Shown in pieces: positions 1-7,355 of a stretch of 10,000 nucleotides of DNA. The position numbers were made by a program, and so were the translations under genes. Each line of letters begins with the position of its first letter. Within the stretch, counting starts at the first letter, position 1. The DNA comes from Magnetospirillum sp. GTDB taxonomy: Bacteria; Pseudomonadota; Alphaproteobacteria; Rhodospirillales; Magnetospirillaceae. Location of the stretch: NCBI GenBank assembly GCA_020217035.1, contig JAIWOG010000228.1, forward strand, positions 1-10,000, in the 5' to 3' direction. Under the pieces are notes generated by a model that made no database searches, had not been told where the DNA came from, and saw only the letters and a program-made list of their open reading frames with translations.

Positions 1-56
1 CCGGAAAACACCACGATGGACAGCTTGTCGGGGCTTGTCTTGTCAGCCGCAGGCAT
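1..56 (-). CDS. Probable DsrE-family protein, N-terminus only (runs off the left edge)
   Basis: An ATG at 56-54 opens a frame that overlaps the end of the moeB-like gene by 14 nt in another phase and stays open to the window edge. The 18 visible codons read MPAADKTSPDKLSIVVFS and continue into a Gly codon. A GGAG sits 8 nt upstream of the ATG, a good ribosome-binding site, and the overlap suggests translational coupling. The Lys-Leu-Ser-Ile-Val-Val-Phe-Ser-Gly stretch looks like the first beta strand of DsrE/DsrF-like proteins, small proteins that relay sulfur or act as peroxiredoxin-like accessories. A sulfur role would suit the moeB and cysK neighbours. The family call rests on recall of a short segment, so it is tentative; that a gene starts here is better supported than its identity. 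Confidence 0.55.
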   Translation of the reverse strand, partial: MPAADKTSPDKLSIVVFS

Positions 57-843
57 GCTTGGTGCTCCGGTGGCCGGACAGGTCGGTGATGGTGGGGGTG
101 TCGCCGCACAGTGGGCAGCCGGGGTCGCGCTTGACCCGCACCGTTCTGAAACTGACCGACAAAGCGTCATAGATCAGCAGACGGCCGGCCATGCTCTCGC
201 CGATGCCCAGGATTTCCTTGACCACCTCGGTGGCCTGCATGGCGCCCATGGTGCCGGCCATGGCGCCCAAAACGCCGGCCGAGGAACAGGTGGGCACCGC
301 GCCTTCGGGCGGTTCCTCGGCATAGATGCAGCGATAGCAGGGACCGTCGGGGCGATAGGTGGAAAGCTGCCCGTCAAAGCGCAGGATGGCCGCCGACACC
401 AAGGTGGCGCCGGCCAGCCGGCAAGCGTCGTTGACCAGGAAACGGGTGGCGAAATTGTCCGAGCCGTCGGCGACGATGGGGTAATCGGCGATGATGGACG
501 CCGCGTTATCCTTGTCCAGCCGCGCCCGGATGGGGACGATTTTCACGTCCGGATTCAGCGCCGCCACCGCTTCCGCCGCCGAATCCACCTTGGGGTGGCC
601 GACGCGCGGGGTGGTGTGCAGGATCTGGCGCTGCAAATTGGACAGGTCGACCACGTCGTCGTCGACGACGGCGATGGTGCCCACCCCGGCGGCGGCCAGA
701 TACTGGATCAAGGGCGAGCCCAAGCCACCGGCGCCGATGACCAGGACACGGCTGCCCAGCAGCTTGGCCTGCCCGATCCCGCCCATTTCGGGCAGGATGA
801 TATGGCGGGCGTAACGCTGGATCTGGTCCTCGCGGAAATCCAT
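43..843 (-). CDS. moeB: MoeB/ThiF/HesA-family adenylyltransferase (E1-like sulfur-carrier activating enzyme)
   Basis: A 266-aa cytoplasmic E1-like enzyme that adenylates the C-terminal Gly-Gly of a ubiquitin-like sulfur carrier (MoaD for molybdopterin, or ThiS for thiazole). Seen: the nucleotide-binding GAGGLGSP at residues 37-44; an SNLQRQ segment with Arg72; Lys85; and DGSDN with Asp129, matching the ATP/Mg residues of E. coli MoeB. Two zinc-binding pairs are present, Cys169/Cys172 and Cys243/Cys246, and Cys186 lies at the position of the ThiF catalytic cysteine. I chose the ATG at 843-841 because GGAG lies 6 nt upstream; the ATG at 855-853 adds four residues, has no free ribosome site and abuts a hairpin. 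It follows cysK by 59 nt and overlaps a DsrE-like gene. MoeB and ThiF are hard to separate by sequence, so the carrier is uncertain; no moaD or thiS is in view. Confidence 0.9.
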   Translation of the reverse strand: MDFREDQIQRYARHIILPEMGGIGQAKLLGSRVLVIGAGGLGSPLIQYLAAAGVGTIAVVDDDVVDLSNLQRQILHTTPRVGHPKVDSAAEAVAALNPDVKIVPIRARLDKDNAASIIADYPIVADGSDNFATRFLVNDACRLAGATLVSAAILRFDGQLSTYRPDGPCYRCIYAEEPPEGAVPTCSSAGVLGAMAGTMGAMQATEVVKEILGIGESMAGRLLIYDALSVSFRTVRVKRDPGCPLCGDTPTITDLSGHRSTKHACG

Positions 844-856
844 AAGAGTCTCCATC

Positions 857-896
857 CCCCGCGCAACGGCCGCCCCGCCAACCCCGTTGCGCGGGG
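857..896. other. 13-bp perfect stem-loop between cysK and moeB
   Basis: Positions 857-869 (CCCCGCGCAACGG) are exactly complementary to 884-896, leaving a 14-nt loop. In the minus-strand mRNA the hairpin lies after the cysK stop and its base is 3 nt upstream of the GGAG that serves moeB. It has no U-run on the minus strand, so it does not look like an intrinsic terminator for cysK. On the plus strand it is followed by TAAGTTTTATT, a weak terminator-like tail, but no plus-strand gene ends here. It may stabilise the cysK 3' end, mark an RNA processing site or modulate moeB translation. Confidence 0.75.
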
Positions 897-902
897 TAAG
901 TT

Positions 903-1844
<942 letters not shown>

Positions 1845-1864
1845 CCTATTTTCCCCGTTCTGAG

Positions 1865-1886
1865 TGTAGTTTAATTCATATCTACA
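1865..1886. promoter_or_regulatory. Dyad (candidate operator) over the cysK promoter
   Basis: TGTAG at 1865-1869 and CTACA at 1882-1886 form a perfect inverted repeat with a 12-nt AT-rich spacer. It overlaps the candidate -10 element and part of the spacer, where a bound repressor would block RNA polymerase. The dimeric Rrf2 regulator encoded directly upstream is the obvious candidate ligand. Five-base arms can arise by chance, so this rests mainly on position. Confidence 0.35.
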
Positions 1887-1895
1887 GTTTGTCAG
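1868..1895 (-). promoter_or_regulatory. Candidate sigma70-type promoter of cysK
   Basis: Just after the Rrf2 stop codon the minus strand has CTGACA (1895-1890, one mismatch to TTGACA), a 16-nt spacer and TAAACT (1873-1868, four of six to TATAAT). The stretch is markedly AT-rich against its GC-rich surroundings. A start near 1861 would leave about 17 nt before the cysK ATG, enough for the GGGGA ribosome site. The match is moderate, and read-through from upstream remains possible. Confidence 0.45.
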
Positions 1896-1897
1896 CC

Positions 1898-2353
1898 TTA
1901 GATTATGAAGTCCAGCTTGGAATGCGCTTCCGACGGGATACCGGTCTTGTAGGATCGCATGCACAGATCGTCGAAGGTGATGGCGTCCAGGCGGTCCATG
2001 ATTTCCTCGGTCAGGTCGCCCCACATGGGGCGGATGACCTTGGCCCCCAGATCGGAAGCCGGCACGTCCTGGAACGGATCCTCGGCGGTTTCCATGGCGC
2101 GGACCACGCGGACCACCTCGCCCACCGAGATGCGGCGGCGTTCGCGGGCCAGGCGGTAACCGCCCTTGGGGCCGCGCACGCCGACCAGGATGCCCGACCG
2201 CACCAATTGTTGCAGGGTCTGTTCCAGGTAACGGCGCGGAATGCCTTGGCGGCGGGTGATTTCCCGGCTTTGCACCGGCTCGCCGCCGGCGTGATAGGCG
2301 ATGTCCAGCACCGCTTCGATGGCGAACAGCATCTTCTTGGACGGACGCAGCAT
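1898..2353 (-). CDS. Rrf2-family transcriptional regulator without Fe-S cysteines (CymR-like context)
   Basis: A 151-aa dimeric winged-helix regulator. Seen: an N-terminus ([19 protein letters not shown]) that aligns with the start of IscR; a helix-turn-helix around residues 28-57 ([20 protein letters not shown]); a wing [10 protein letters not shown] at 61-70; and a long dimerisation helix after about 76. The only cysteine is Cys131, so the three-Cys cluster ligand set of IscR and RirA is absent and it should not bind Fe-S in that way. It ends in Lys-Leu-Asp-Phe-Ile-Ile; see findings. I prefer the ATG at 2353 because GAGG lies 9 nt upstream; a TTG at 2368 overlapping the dut stop would add five residues. 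It follows dut by 11 nt and precedes cysK, which fits a cysteine-metabolism regulator such as B. subtilis CymR. Family certain, role inferred. Confidence 0.88.
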   Translation of the reverse strand: MLRPSKKMLFAIEAVLDIAYHAGGEPVQSREITRRQGIPRRYLEQTLQQLVRSGILVGVRGPKGGYRLARERRRISVGEVVRVVRAMETAEDPFQDVPASDLGAKVIRPMWGDLTEEIMDRLDAITFDDLCMRSYKTGIPSEAHSKLDFII

Positions 2354-2364
2354 TTTCGCTTTCC

Positions 2365-2820
2365 TCAACCCAGACCAGTGGAGCCGAAACCACCCGACCC
2401 ACGGGCGGTTTCACACAATTCCTCGACCTCGACCAAAGCCGCCTGCGCCACCGGGGCGACCACCAATTGGGCAATGCGCATGCCCCGGGTGATGGTGTAG
2501 GCGTCCTCTCCATGATTGATCAGCAGCACCCCCAACTCGCCCCGGTAATCGGAATCGATGGTGCCGGGGCTGTTCAGCACGGTGATGCCGTGCTTGACCG
2601 CCAGGCCGGAACGCGGCCGCACCTGGGCTTCGAAACCAGCCGGGATGGCGATGGCGAAGCCGCAGGGAATACGCACCCTTTTTCCCGCCCCCAGGGTGAT
2701 GTCGGCGGGAATGCAGGCCATCAAGTCCAGGCCGGCGGCCTGGGCGCTTTCATAGCGCGGCAGCGGCAAGTCGGCGGCATGGGGCAGGCGTTGGACCTTC
2801 AGGGTGACAGCGTTGCTCAT
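2365..2820 (-). CDS. dut: Deoxyuridine 5'-triphosphate nucleotidohydrolase (dUTPase)
   Basis: A 151-aa homotrimeric dUTPase that converts dUTP to dUMP and pyrophosphate, keeping uracil out of DNA and feeding dTMP synthesis. All five family motifs are visible in order: AGLDLMA (29-35, with the Mg-binding Asp), RPRSGLA (68-74), [11 protein letters not shown] (86-96, with the catalytic Asp and the uracil-contacting hairpin), [10 protein letters not shown] (112-121) and the C-terminal glycine-rich GSGGFGSTG (141-149) that closes over the triphosphate. Length is normal. The ATG overlaps the coaBC stop as ATGA, and AGGGA lies just upstream inside coaBC, so the two genes are probably translationally coupled. 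The coaBC-dut pairing is common in proteobacteria. No anomalies. Confidence 0.97.
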   Translation of the reverse strand: MSNAVTLKVQRLPHAADLPLPRYESAQAAGLDLMACIPADITLGAGKRVRIPCGFAIAIPAGFEAQVRPRSGLAVKHGITVLNSPGTIDSDYRGELGVLLINHGEDAYTITRGMRIAQLVVAPVAQAALVEVEELCETARGSGGFGSTGLG

Positions 2821-4037
2821 GGCTTTCCCTTCACGGAATCGGCGATCTTCCAGGCCAGGCGTTCGGCGACGTCGGCCTTGGCGATGCGCGGCCAGTCCTC
2901 GACCCCGCCTTGGGTGATCAGATGCACGGTGTTGAAGTCGCTGCCGAAGGTGCCGGACGACGGCGACACGTCGTTGGCGACGATCCAGTCGCAGCCCTTG
3001 CGCTCCAGCTTGGCCCGCGCGTGGGTCAGCAAATTCTCGGTCTCGGCGGCGAAGCCCACCACCAGACGCGGCCGCGCCGAGCCCTTTTCCGAAAGCGTCG
3101 CCAGGATGTCGGGATTGGCCGCCAGCTCGATGGCCGGCGGCGGACCGTTCGGGTCCTTCTTGCGCTTTTCCTTCGACGCGTTGGACACCGTCCAGTCGGC
3201 GACGGCGGCGGCGCAGACGGCGATGTCCACCGGCAGGCAGCCCAGCGCTGCGCCCAGCATCTCGCGGGCCGTTTCCACGTGCACCACCTTCATGTCGGGC
3301 GGGTCGGGCAGCTTTACCGGGCCGGTGATCAGCGTCACCTCGGCCCCCAGCCGGGCCAGGGCGCTGGCGATGGCGTGGCCCTGCTTGCCCGACGAGCGGT
3401 TGCCGATGAAACGCACCGGGTCGATGGGTTCGAAGGTGGGGCCGCTGGTCACCAGCGCCTTCAGCCCGCGCAACGGCCCCGAAGACAGCAGTCCTTCGAC
3501 AGCGGCCAGGATCTCGGCCGGTTCGGCCATGCGGCCCAGGCCGCTTTCGCCTTCCGCCAGCATGCCGGCATTGGGACCGACCGCGTGCACGCCGCGTTCC
3601 TTCAACGTCGCCATGTTGGCCCGTGTCGCCGGATGCCCCCACATGCGGAAATTCATCGCCGGCGCCACCAGGATCGGCTTGTCGGTGACCAAAAGCGCGG
3701 TGGACGCCAGGTCGTCGGCCAGGCCATGGGCCATCTTGGCCAGAAGGTTGGCGGTGGCCGGCGCCACCACCACAAGGTCGCAATCGCGGGCCAGGGTGAT
3801 GTGGCCGATCTCGTGCTCGTCGGTCAGGGAAAAGGTGTCGGCGAACACCTTGTTGCCCGACAGCGTCTGCACCGCAAGCGGCGTGACGAAGTTCTGGGCA
3901 TTGGCGGTCATCACACAGCGGATGTCGGCGCCCCGGTCCTTCAACCGCCGGATCAGTTCCAGCGATTTATACGCGGCGATGCCACCCGAGATGACCAACA
4001 GGACGCGTCTTCCGTCAAGCACTGGAATACCCCACAC
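2817..4037 (-). CDS. coaBC: Bifunctional phosphopantothenoylcysteine decarboxylase / phosphopantothenate-cysteine ligase
   Basis: A 406-aa flavoprotein for two successive steps of coenzyme A synthesis: CoaB joins phosphopantothenate to cysteine (CTP-dependent) and CoaC decarboxylates the product. CoaC domain, about 1-185: SGGIAAYK (17-24), catalytic His79 in [17 protein letters not shown] loop (92-97), PAMNFRMW (126-133) and [11 protein letters not shown] (163-173). CoaB domain, about 190-400: [22 protein letters not shown] (197-218), AAAVADW (276-282), NPDI (308-311), GFAAET (328-333) and ANDVS (354-358). Glu162 stands where E. coli has the catalytic Cys158; see findings. The start is uncertain: GTG at 4037-4035, or GTG at 4022-4020 (401 aa, starting Leu-Asp-Gly-Arg-Arg, with GGGG 7 nt upstream), which fits the family N-terminus slightly better. 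It lies 56 nt after ubiB and overlaps dut. Its cysteine substrate links it loosely to cysK downstream. Confidence 0.96.
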   Translation of the reverse strand: MWGIPVLDGRRVLLVISGGIAAYKSLELIRRLKDRGADIRCVMTANAQNFVTPLAVQTLSGNKVFADTFSLTDEHEIGHITLARDCDLVVVAPATANLLAKMAHGLADDLASTALLVTDKPILVAPAMNFRMWGHPATRANMATLKERGVHAVGPNAGMLAEGESGLGRMAEPAEILAAVEGLLSSGPLRGLKALVTSGPTFEPIDPVRFIGNRSSGKQGHAIASALARLGAEVTLITGPVKLPDPPDMKVVHVETAREMLGAALGCLPVDIAVCAAAVADWTVSNASKEKRKKDPNGPPPAIELAANPDILATLSEKGSARPRLVVGFAAETENLLTHARAKLERKGCDWIVANDVSPSSGTFGSDFNTVHLITQGGVEDWPRIAKADVAERLAWKIADSVKGKP

Positions 4038-4060
4038 ATTCTACCCAAAAGCAAGTGTGG
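4032..4060. promoter_or_regulatory. Inverted repeat and -10-like hexamer at the coaBC start
   Basis: CCACAC at 4032-4037 and GTGTGG at 4055-4060 are perfectly complementary across 17 nt. On the minus strand TAGAAT (4043-4038, five of six to TATAAT) lies between the arms and abuts the upstream GTG. If TAGAAT is a real -10 element, transcription would start near 4031 and the downstream GTG at 4022 would be the true coaBC start. No convincing -35 is visible. The rest of the 56-nt gap after ubiB shows nothing else. Confidence 0.3.
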
Positions 4061-4093
4061 TTAACCTAGCGCTTCACAAGCGACCGCGCAAGT

Positions 4094-5626
4094 TTACTTG
4101 AGGACCAGCAGGATGCCCAGGATGGCGGCCAACACCCAAGGCAACCACGTGGTGGCGCGACGTCCGCCGCCTTCGCCACGCATGGCGCGGACCGTGTCGG
4201 GATGCAGCTTCAAGCCGCCATTCATCAGGTTGGAATAGGCCTTTTCGGTTTCCGCCAGCATGCGGGGCAGCCGTTCCAGGCTTTGCACCACGCCGACCAC
4301 CCCGTCCTTGATCCGCGCCTGTGGCCCCAGATTCTGGAACATCCAGGTCTCGATCATCGGTCGGGCCATTTCCCACATGTTGACGCGGTTGTCCAAGGTG
4401 CGGCCGACGCCTTCGGCCACCAGCATGCTTTTTTGCAGCATCAGCAATTGGGGCTGGGTCTGCATGGAAAACTGCTCGGTGATCTGGAACAGCTGGCCCA
4501 GCAGGCGGGCGATGGAAATCTCGTGCAGCGGCTTGCCCATGATCGGCTCGGCGATGGAACGGCATGCCTGGGTGAAGTTGTCGACGTTCTGGTCGGCGGG
4601 CACGAAGCCGGCCTCGAAATGCACTTCCGCCACCCGGCGGTAATTGCCGTTCAGGAAACCCACCAGCATCTCGCCCAGGAAGCGTCGGGTCTTCAGGTCG
4701 ACGCGGCCCATGATGCCGAAATCGACGGCCACCAGGTTGCCGTCCATATCCACGAACAGATTGCCCGGATGCATGTCGGCGTGGAAGAAGCCGTCGCGGA
4801 ACACCATGTTGAAGAACGCCTCGGCGGCTTTCCTCAGCACTTCGTCGGGTTCGATGCCGGCTTGCTTGATGGCGTCCACCTCGTCCACCGGGATGCCGTG
4901 GACGCGTTCCAGCGTCATCATGCGCTGGCCGGTGCGTTGCCAGTCCACTTGCGGCACCCGGAAAGAGGTGTCGCCGGCGAAGTTCTCCGCCAGTTCGGCG
5001 GCGGCTGCCGCCTCGAAGCGCAGATCCATCTCCAACTGCACCGATTCGGCGAAGGTGTCGACGCTTTCCACCATGCGCAGACGGCGGAGCGACGGCTGGG
5101 TCAGCTCCACCCATTCGGCCAGCCAGCGCAGCAGGTCGATGTCCTTCTTGAAAGCGCGGTCGATGCCGGGGCGCAACACCTTGACCGCCACCTGCCGACC
5201 GTCCGAGGTGACGGCGAAATGCACCTGGGCGATGGAGGCCGCCGCCACCGGTTGGTCGTCGAACTCGGCATAGAAATCGGCCAACGGGCCGTCCAGTTCT
5301 TCCTCGATGATGGTCCGCGCCAGACTGGCCGGGAAGGGCGCCAGCCGGTCCTGCAGGTCGGACAGGTCAGCGGCCATTTCCTCGCCCAGCAAATCGGCGC
5401 GGGTGGACAACGCTTGGCCCAGCTTGATGAAGGTCGGCCCCAGTTCGGTCAACGCCGCCGCCAGACGCTGGCCGGGGCGGCCTTCGTGAACCGGCGGGCG
5501 GCCCAGGCGCATGACTTTCGACGCCAGGGTGGCGATGGGCAGGTCGACGACCGCCAAAGCGTCGTGGCGGGCCAGGACGCGGGCGATGGTGAACAGACGG
5601 TTGAGGTTGCGGATGGCGCGGATCAT
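4094..5626 (-). CDS. ubiB: UbiB-family atypical kinase/ATPase for ubiquinone biosynthesis
   Basis: A 510-aa member of the ABC1/ADCK/UbiB family, a membrane-bound atypical kinase fold with ATPase activity needed for ubiquinone synthesis, probably by helping lipid intermediates reach the Ubi enzyme complex. Seen: the family-specific KxGQ as KLGQ at 68-71 followed by STRADLL; the Ala-rich nucleotide loop AAASIAQVH (128-136) replacing a normal P-loop; VAVKVLRPG with ATP-binding Lys149; the catalytic-loop region HADMHPGN (282-289); and the metal-binding DFG at 302-304. The C-terminus has one hydrophobic helix (about 494-509), where E. coli UbiB has two. Length is near the family norm. It starts 3 nt after the ubiE stop with no strong ribosome site, so translation probably depends on termination-reinitiation from ubiE. 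The ubiE-ubiB pair is a standard ubiquinone operon arrangement. Confidence 0.96.
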   Translation of the reverse strand: MIRAIRNLNRLFTIARVLARHDALAVVDLPIATLASKVMRLGRPPVHEGRPGQRLAAALTELGPTFIKLGQALSTRADLLGEEMAADLSDLQDRLAPFPASLARTIIEEELDGPLADFYAEFDDQPVAAASIAQVHFAVTSDGRQVAVKVLRPGIDRAFKKDIDLLRWLAEWVELTQPSLRRLRMVESVDTFAESVQLEMDLRFEAAAAAELAENFAGDTSFRVPQVDWQRTGQRMMTLERVHGIPVDEVDAIKQAGIEPDEVLRKAAEAFFNMVFRDGFFHADMHPGNLFVDMDGNLVAVDFGIMGRVDLKTRRFLGEMLVGFLNGNYRRVAEVHFEAGFVPADQNVDNFTQACRSIAEPIMGKPLHEISIARLLGQLFQITEQFSMQTQPQLLMLQKSMLVAEGVGRTLDNRVNMWEMARPMIETWMFQNLGPQARIKDGVVGVVQSLERLPRMLAETEKAYSNLMNGGLKLHPDTVRAMRGEGGGRRATTWLPWVLAAILGILLVLK

Positions 5627-5629
5627 GGG

Positions 5630-6415
5630 CTACAGGCGCCAGCCGGAATGGATGGCGGCGATGCCGCCCGACAGATTGCGCACCTCGACGCGGGCAAAAC
5701 CGGCGTCACGCACCATCTGGGCCATTTCTTCCTGGGGCGGGAACTTGCGGATGCTTTCCACCAGATACTGATAGGCCGCTTCGTCGCCGGCCACCATGGA
5801 CCCCAGCTTGGGCAACACGTTGAACGAATAAAGGTCATAGAATTCGCGCAGGCCCGGCACCACCACCTTGGAAAATTCCAGGCACATGAAGCGCCCGCCC
5901 GGACGCAGCACCCGATACGCCTCGGCGATGGCGCGGTCCCAATGGGTGACGTTCCTCAGGCAAAAGGCGATGGTGTAACGATCCACCGAGCCATCGGGGA
6001 TGGGCAGGGTCTCGGCGTTGCCGCACACCCAGTTGATCTGGCTGGTGACGTTACGGTCCACCGCGCGGTCGCGGCCGACCTTCAGCATTTCCTTGTTGAT
6101 GTCGCAGACCAAGGCCGGGCCGCCGCCGCGCTTCTTCCAGCCGAAGGCGATGTCGCCGGTGCCGCCGCCCACGTCCAGCAGAACCTGATTGGCCTGTGGC
6201 CGCAGCCAGTCCAGGAAGTTGGACTTCCACAGACGATGCACGCCGGCACTCATCAGGTCGTTCATCAAATCGTACTTGCCGGCCACCGAATCGAAGACGC
6301 CGCGGACAAGCGAGACCTTCTCTTCCTCGCGCACGGTCTGGAAGCCGAAATGGGTGGTGGCGTTGGCTTGGCCAGGGGCCTGGCCGGGGCCTAGGGGCTG
6401 ATCTTCATTCGTCAT
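5630..6415 (-). CDS. ubiE: Ubiquinone/menaquinone C-methyltransferase
   Basis: A 261-aa class I SAM-dependent methyltransferase for the C-methylation step of ubiquinone (and, where present, menaquinone) synthesis. Seen: the UbiE signature YDLMNDLMSAGVHRLWK at 48-64; SAM motif I LLDVGGGTGD at 79-88; the acidic motif II region around VCDIN (103-107); GNAETLPIPDGSVD (132-145); and the second UbiE signature RVLRPGGRFMCLEFS at 168-182. A 20-residue Gly/Pro/Gln-rich leader precedes the fold, as in many alphaproteobacterial versions. The start at 6415 keeps the conserved HFGFQTV segment; no Shine-Dalgarno sequence is evident upstream. It is the first gene of the leftward cluster and is divergent from mutM. 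Only ubiquinone genes are seen here, so a menaquinone role cannot be judged. Confidence 0.96.
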   Translation of the reverse strand: MTNEDQPLGPGQAPGQANATTHFGFQTVREEEKVSLVRGVFDSVAGKYDLMNDLMSAGVHRLWKSNFLDWLRPQANQVLLDVGGGTGDIAFGWKKRGGGPALVCDINKEMLKVGRDRAVDRNVTSQINWVCGNAETLPIPDGSVDRYTIAFCLRNVTHWDRAIAEAYRVLRPGGRFMCLEFSKVVVPGLREFYDLYSFNVLPKLGSMVAGDEAAYQYLVESIRKFPPQEEMAQMVRDAGFARVEVRNLSGGIAAIHSGWRL

Positions 6416-6498
6416 GGTGCGGCAGATTATCGCAAGCCGGCAGCACAGGCGAGAGCGGAGTTTTTGACTCGCTCCATGGCTTCGGGCAGCATGCCGCC
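6416..6498. promoter_or_regulatory. Divergent intergenic region between ubiE and mutM
   Basis: These 83 nt must drive ubiE leftward and probably mutM rightward. Leftward, GATAAT (6431-6426, five of six to TATAAT) lies only 10 nt before the ubiE ATG, with no good -35. Rightward, TTGACT (6464-6469) is a good -35 hexamer, but the best matching -10 position (CAGCAT at 6487-6492) is poor. Neither gene has a clear ribosome-binding site. The promoter assignments are weak; that promoters lie here follows from the divergent arrangement. Confidence 0.4.
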
Positions 6499-7335
6499 AT
6501 GCCCGAGCTTCCTGAAGTCGAAACCGTCGCCCGTGGACTGGCCGCTGTCTGGCCGGGACGGCGATTCGTCCGCGTGCTGGCGCGGCGTCCCGATTTGCGC
6601 AAGCCGCTGCCCCCGAACTTCGCCGAACGGCTGACCGGGCGGCGGGTGGAAGAGGTCGGTCGCCGCGCCAAATACCTGTTGGTGCGCCTGGATGACGGCA
6701 CCACGTTGCTGGGCCATCTGGGCATGAGCGGCGCCATGGTCATCAGCCAGGGCAGGAACGAGCCTCCGGGTCTCCACGACCACATCGAGTTCGTCACCGA
6801 CGAAGGGATCATGGTCACCTATCGCGACCCCAGGCGCTTCGGCCTGATGGATTTGACCGACAGCCCGCAAATCCATCCGCTGTTGGCCCATTTGGGGCCG
6901 GAACCCTTGGGCGACGGCTTCCACGAAGCCGCCCTGGCTGCTGCCCTGGACGGCAAGGCTGCGCCCATCAAGGCGGCGCTTTTGGACCAAACCGTCGTCG
7001 CCGGTTTGGGCAACATCTATGTGTCGGAAAGCCTGCACCTTGCGGGCATCGCCCCGACGCGGCCGGCGAAAAGCCTGAAGAAGGCGGAAATCGCCAAGCT
7101 GGTCCCCGCCATCCGCGCCGTCTTGGAACGCGCCATCGCCGCCGGCGGATCGTCTTTGAAGGATCACGTGCGCCCGGACGGGGAACTGGGGTATTTCCAG
7201 CATTCCTTCACTGTCTACGACCGTGAAGGGCAACCCTGCCCGGATTGCGATTGCGACCTGGGCAAGACCGGGGGAATCAAGCGTATCGTGCAAAGTGGCC
7301 GATCCACTTTCTTCTGTGCCAAGAAACAGCGTTGA
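6499..7335 (+). CDS. mutM: Formamidopyrimidine-DNA glycosylase (Fpg/MutM)
   Basis: A 278-aa base-excision repair enzyme that removes 8-oxoguanine and formamidopyrimidines and nicks the site by beta,delta-elimination. The start is fixed because PELPEV must follow the initiator Met: Pro2 becomes the N-terminal nucleophile and Glu3 is catalytic. Seen: Lys58 in [16 protein letters not shown] at 71-78; YRDPRRFG at 108-115, which inserts at the lesion; the H2TH region with [17 protein letters not shown] (161-177); and the C-terminal zinc-finger hairpin with DNA-contacting GRST at 267-270. The finger has Cys247, Cys250 and Cys273, but Lys276 replaces the fourth ligand (CAKKQR instead of CxxCQR); Cys252 is an extra nearby cysteine. 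Length is normal. It is followed after about 20 nt by a small secreted protein and then by an enoyl-CoA hydratase, probably co-transcribed. Confidence 0.97.
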   Translation: MPELPEVETVARGLAAVWPGRRFVRVLARRPDLRKPLPPNFAERLTGRRVEEVGRRAKYLLVRLDDGTTLLGHLGMSGAMVISQGRNEPPGLHDHIEFVTDEGIMVTYRDPRRFGLMDLTDSPQIHPLLAHLGPEPLGDGFHEAALAAALDGKAAPIKAALLDQTVVAGLGNIYVSESLHLAGIAPTRPAKSLKKAEIAKLVPAIRAVLERAIAAGGSSLKDHVRPDGELGYFQHSFTVYDREGQPCPDCDCDLGKTGGIKRIVQSGRSTFFCAKKQR

Positions 7336-7355
7336 TGGTATAGCCCTTGATCACC

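Noticed and set aside
857..896. Rho-independent terminator for cysK
   Set aside because: The stem is strong, but the minus strand reads GATGGAGAC after it, not a U-run, so intrinsic termination in the direction of cysK is unlikely.
2365..3783. A dut frame extended upstream to 472 codons
   Set aside because: The upstream part is Arg/Gly-rich shadow of coaBC in another frame. dUTPase starts at the ATG at 2820 that overlaps the coaBC stop.
4202..6394. A 730-codon plus-strand open frame opposite ubiB and ubiE
   Set aside because: It is His/Gln-rich with no recognisable domain and mirrors the codon bias of the two well-identified genes on the other strand. The same applies to the long plus-strand frames at 16-930 and 2467-4101.
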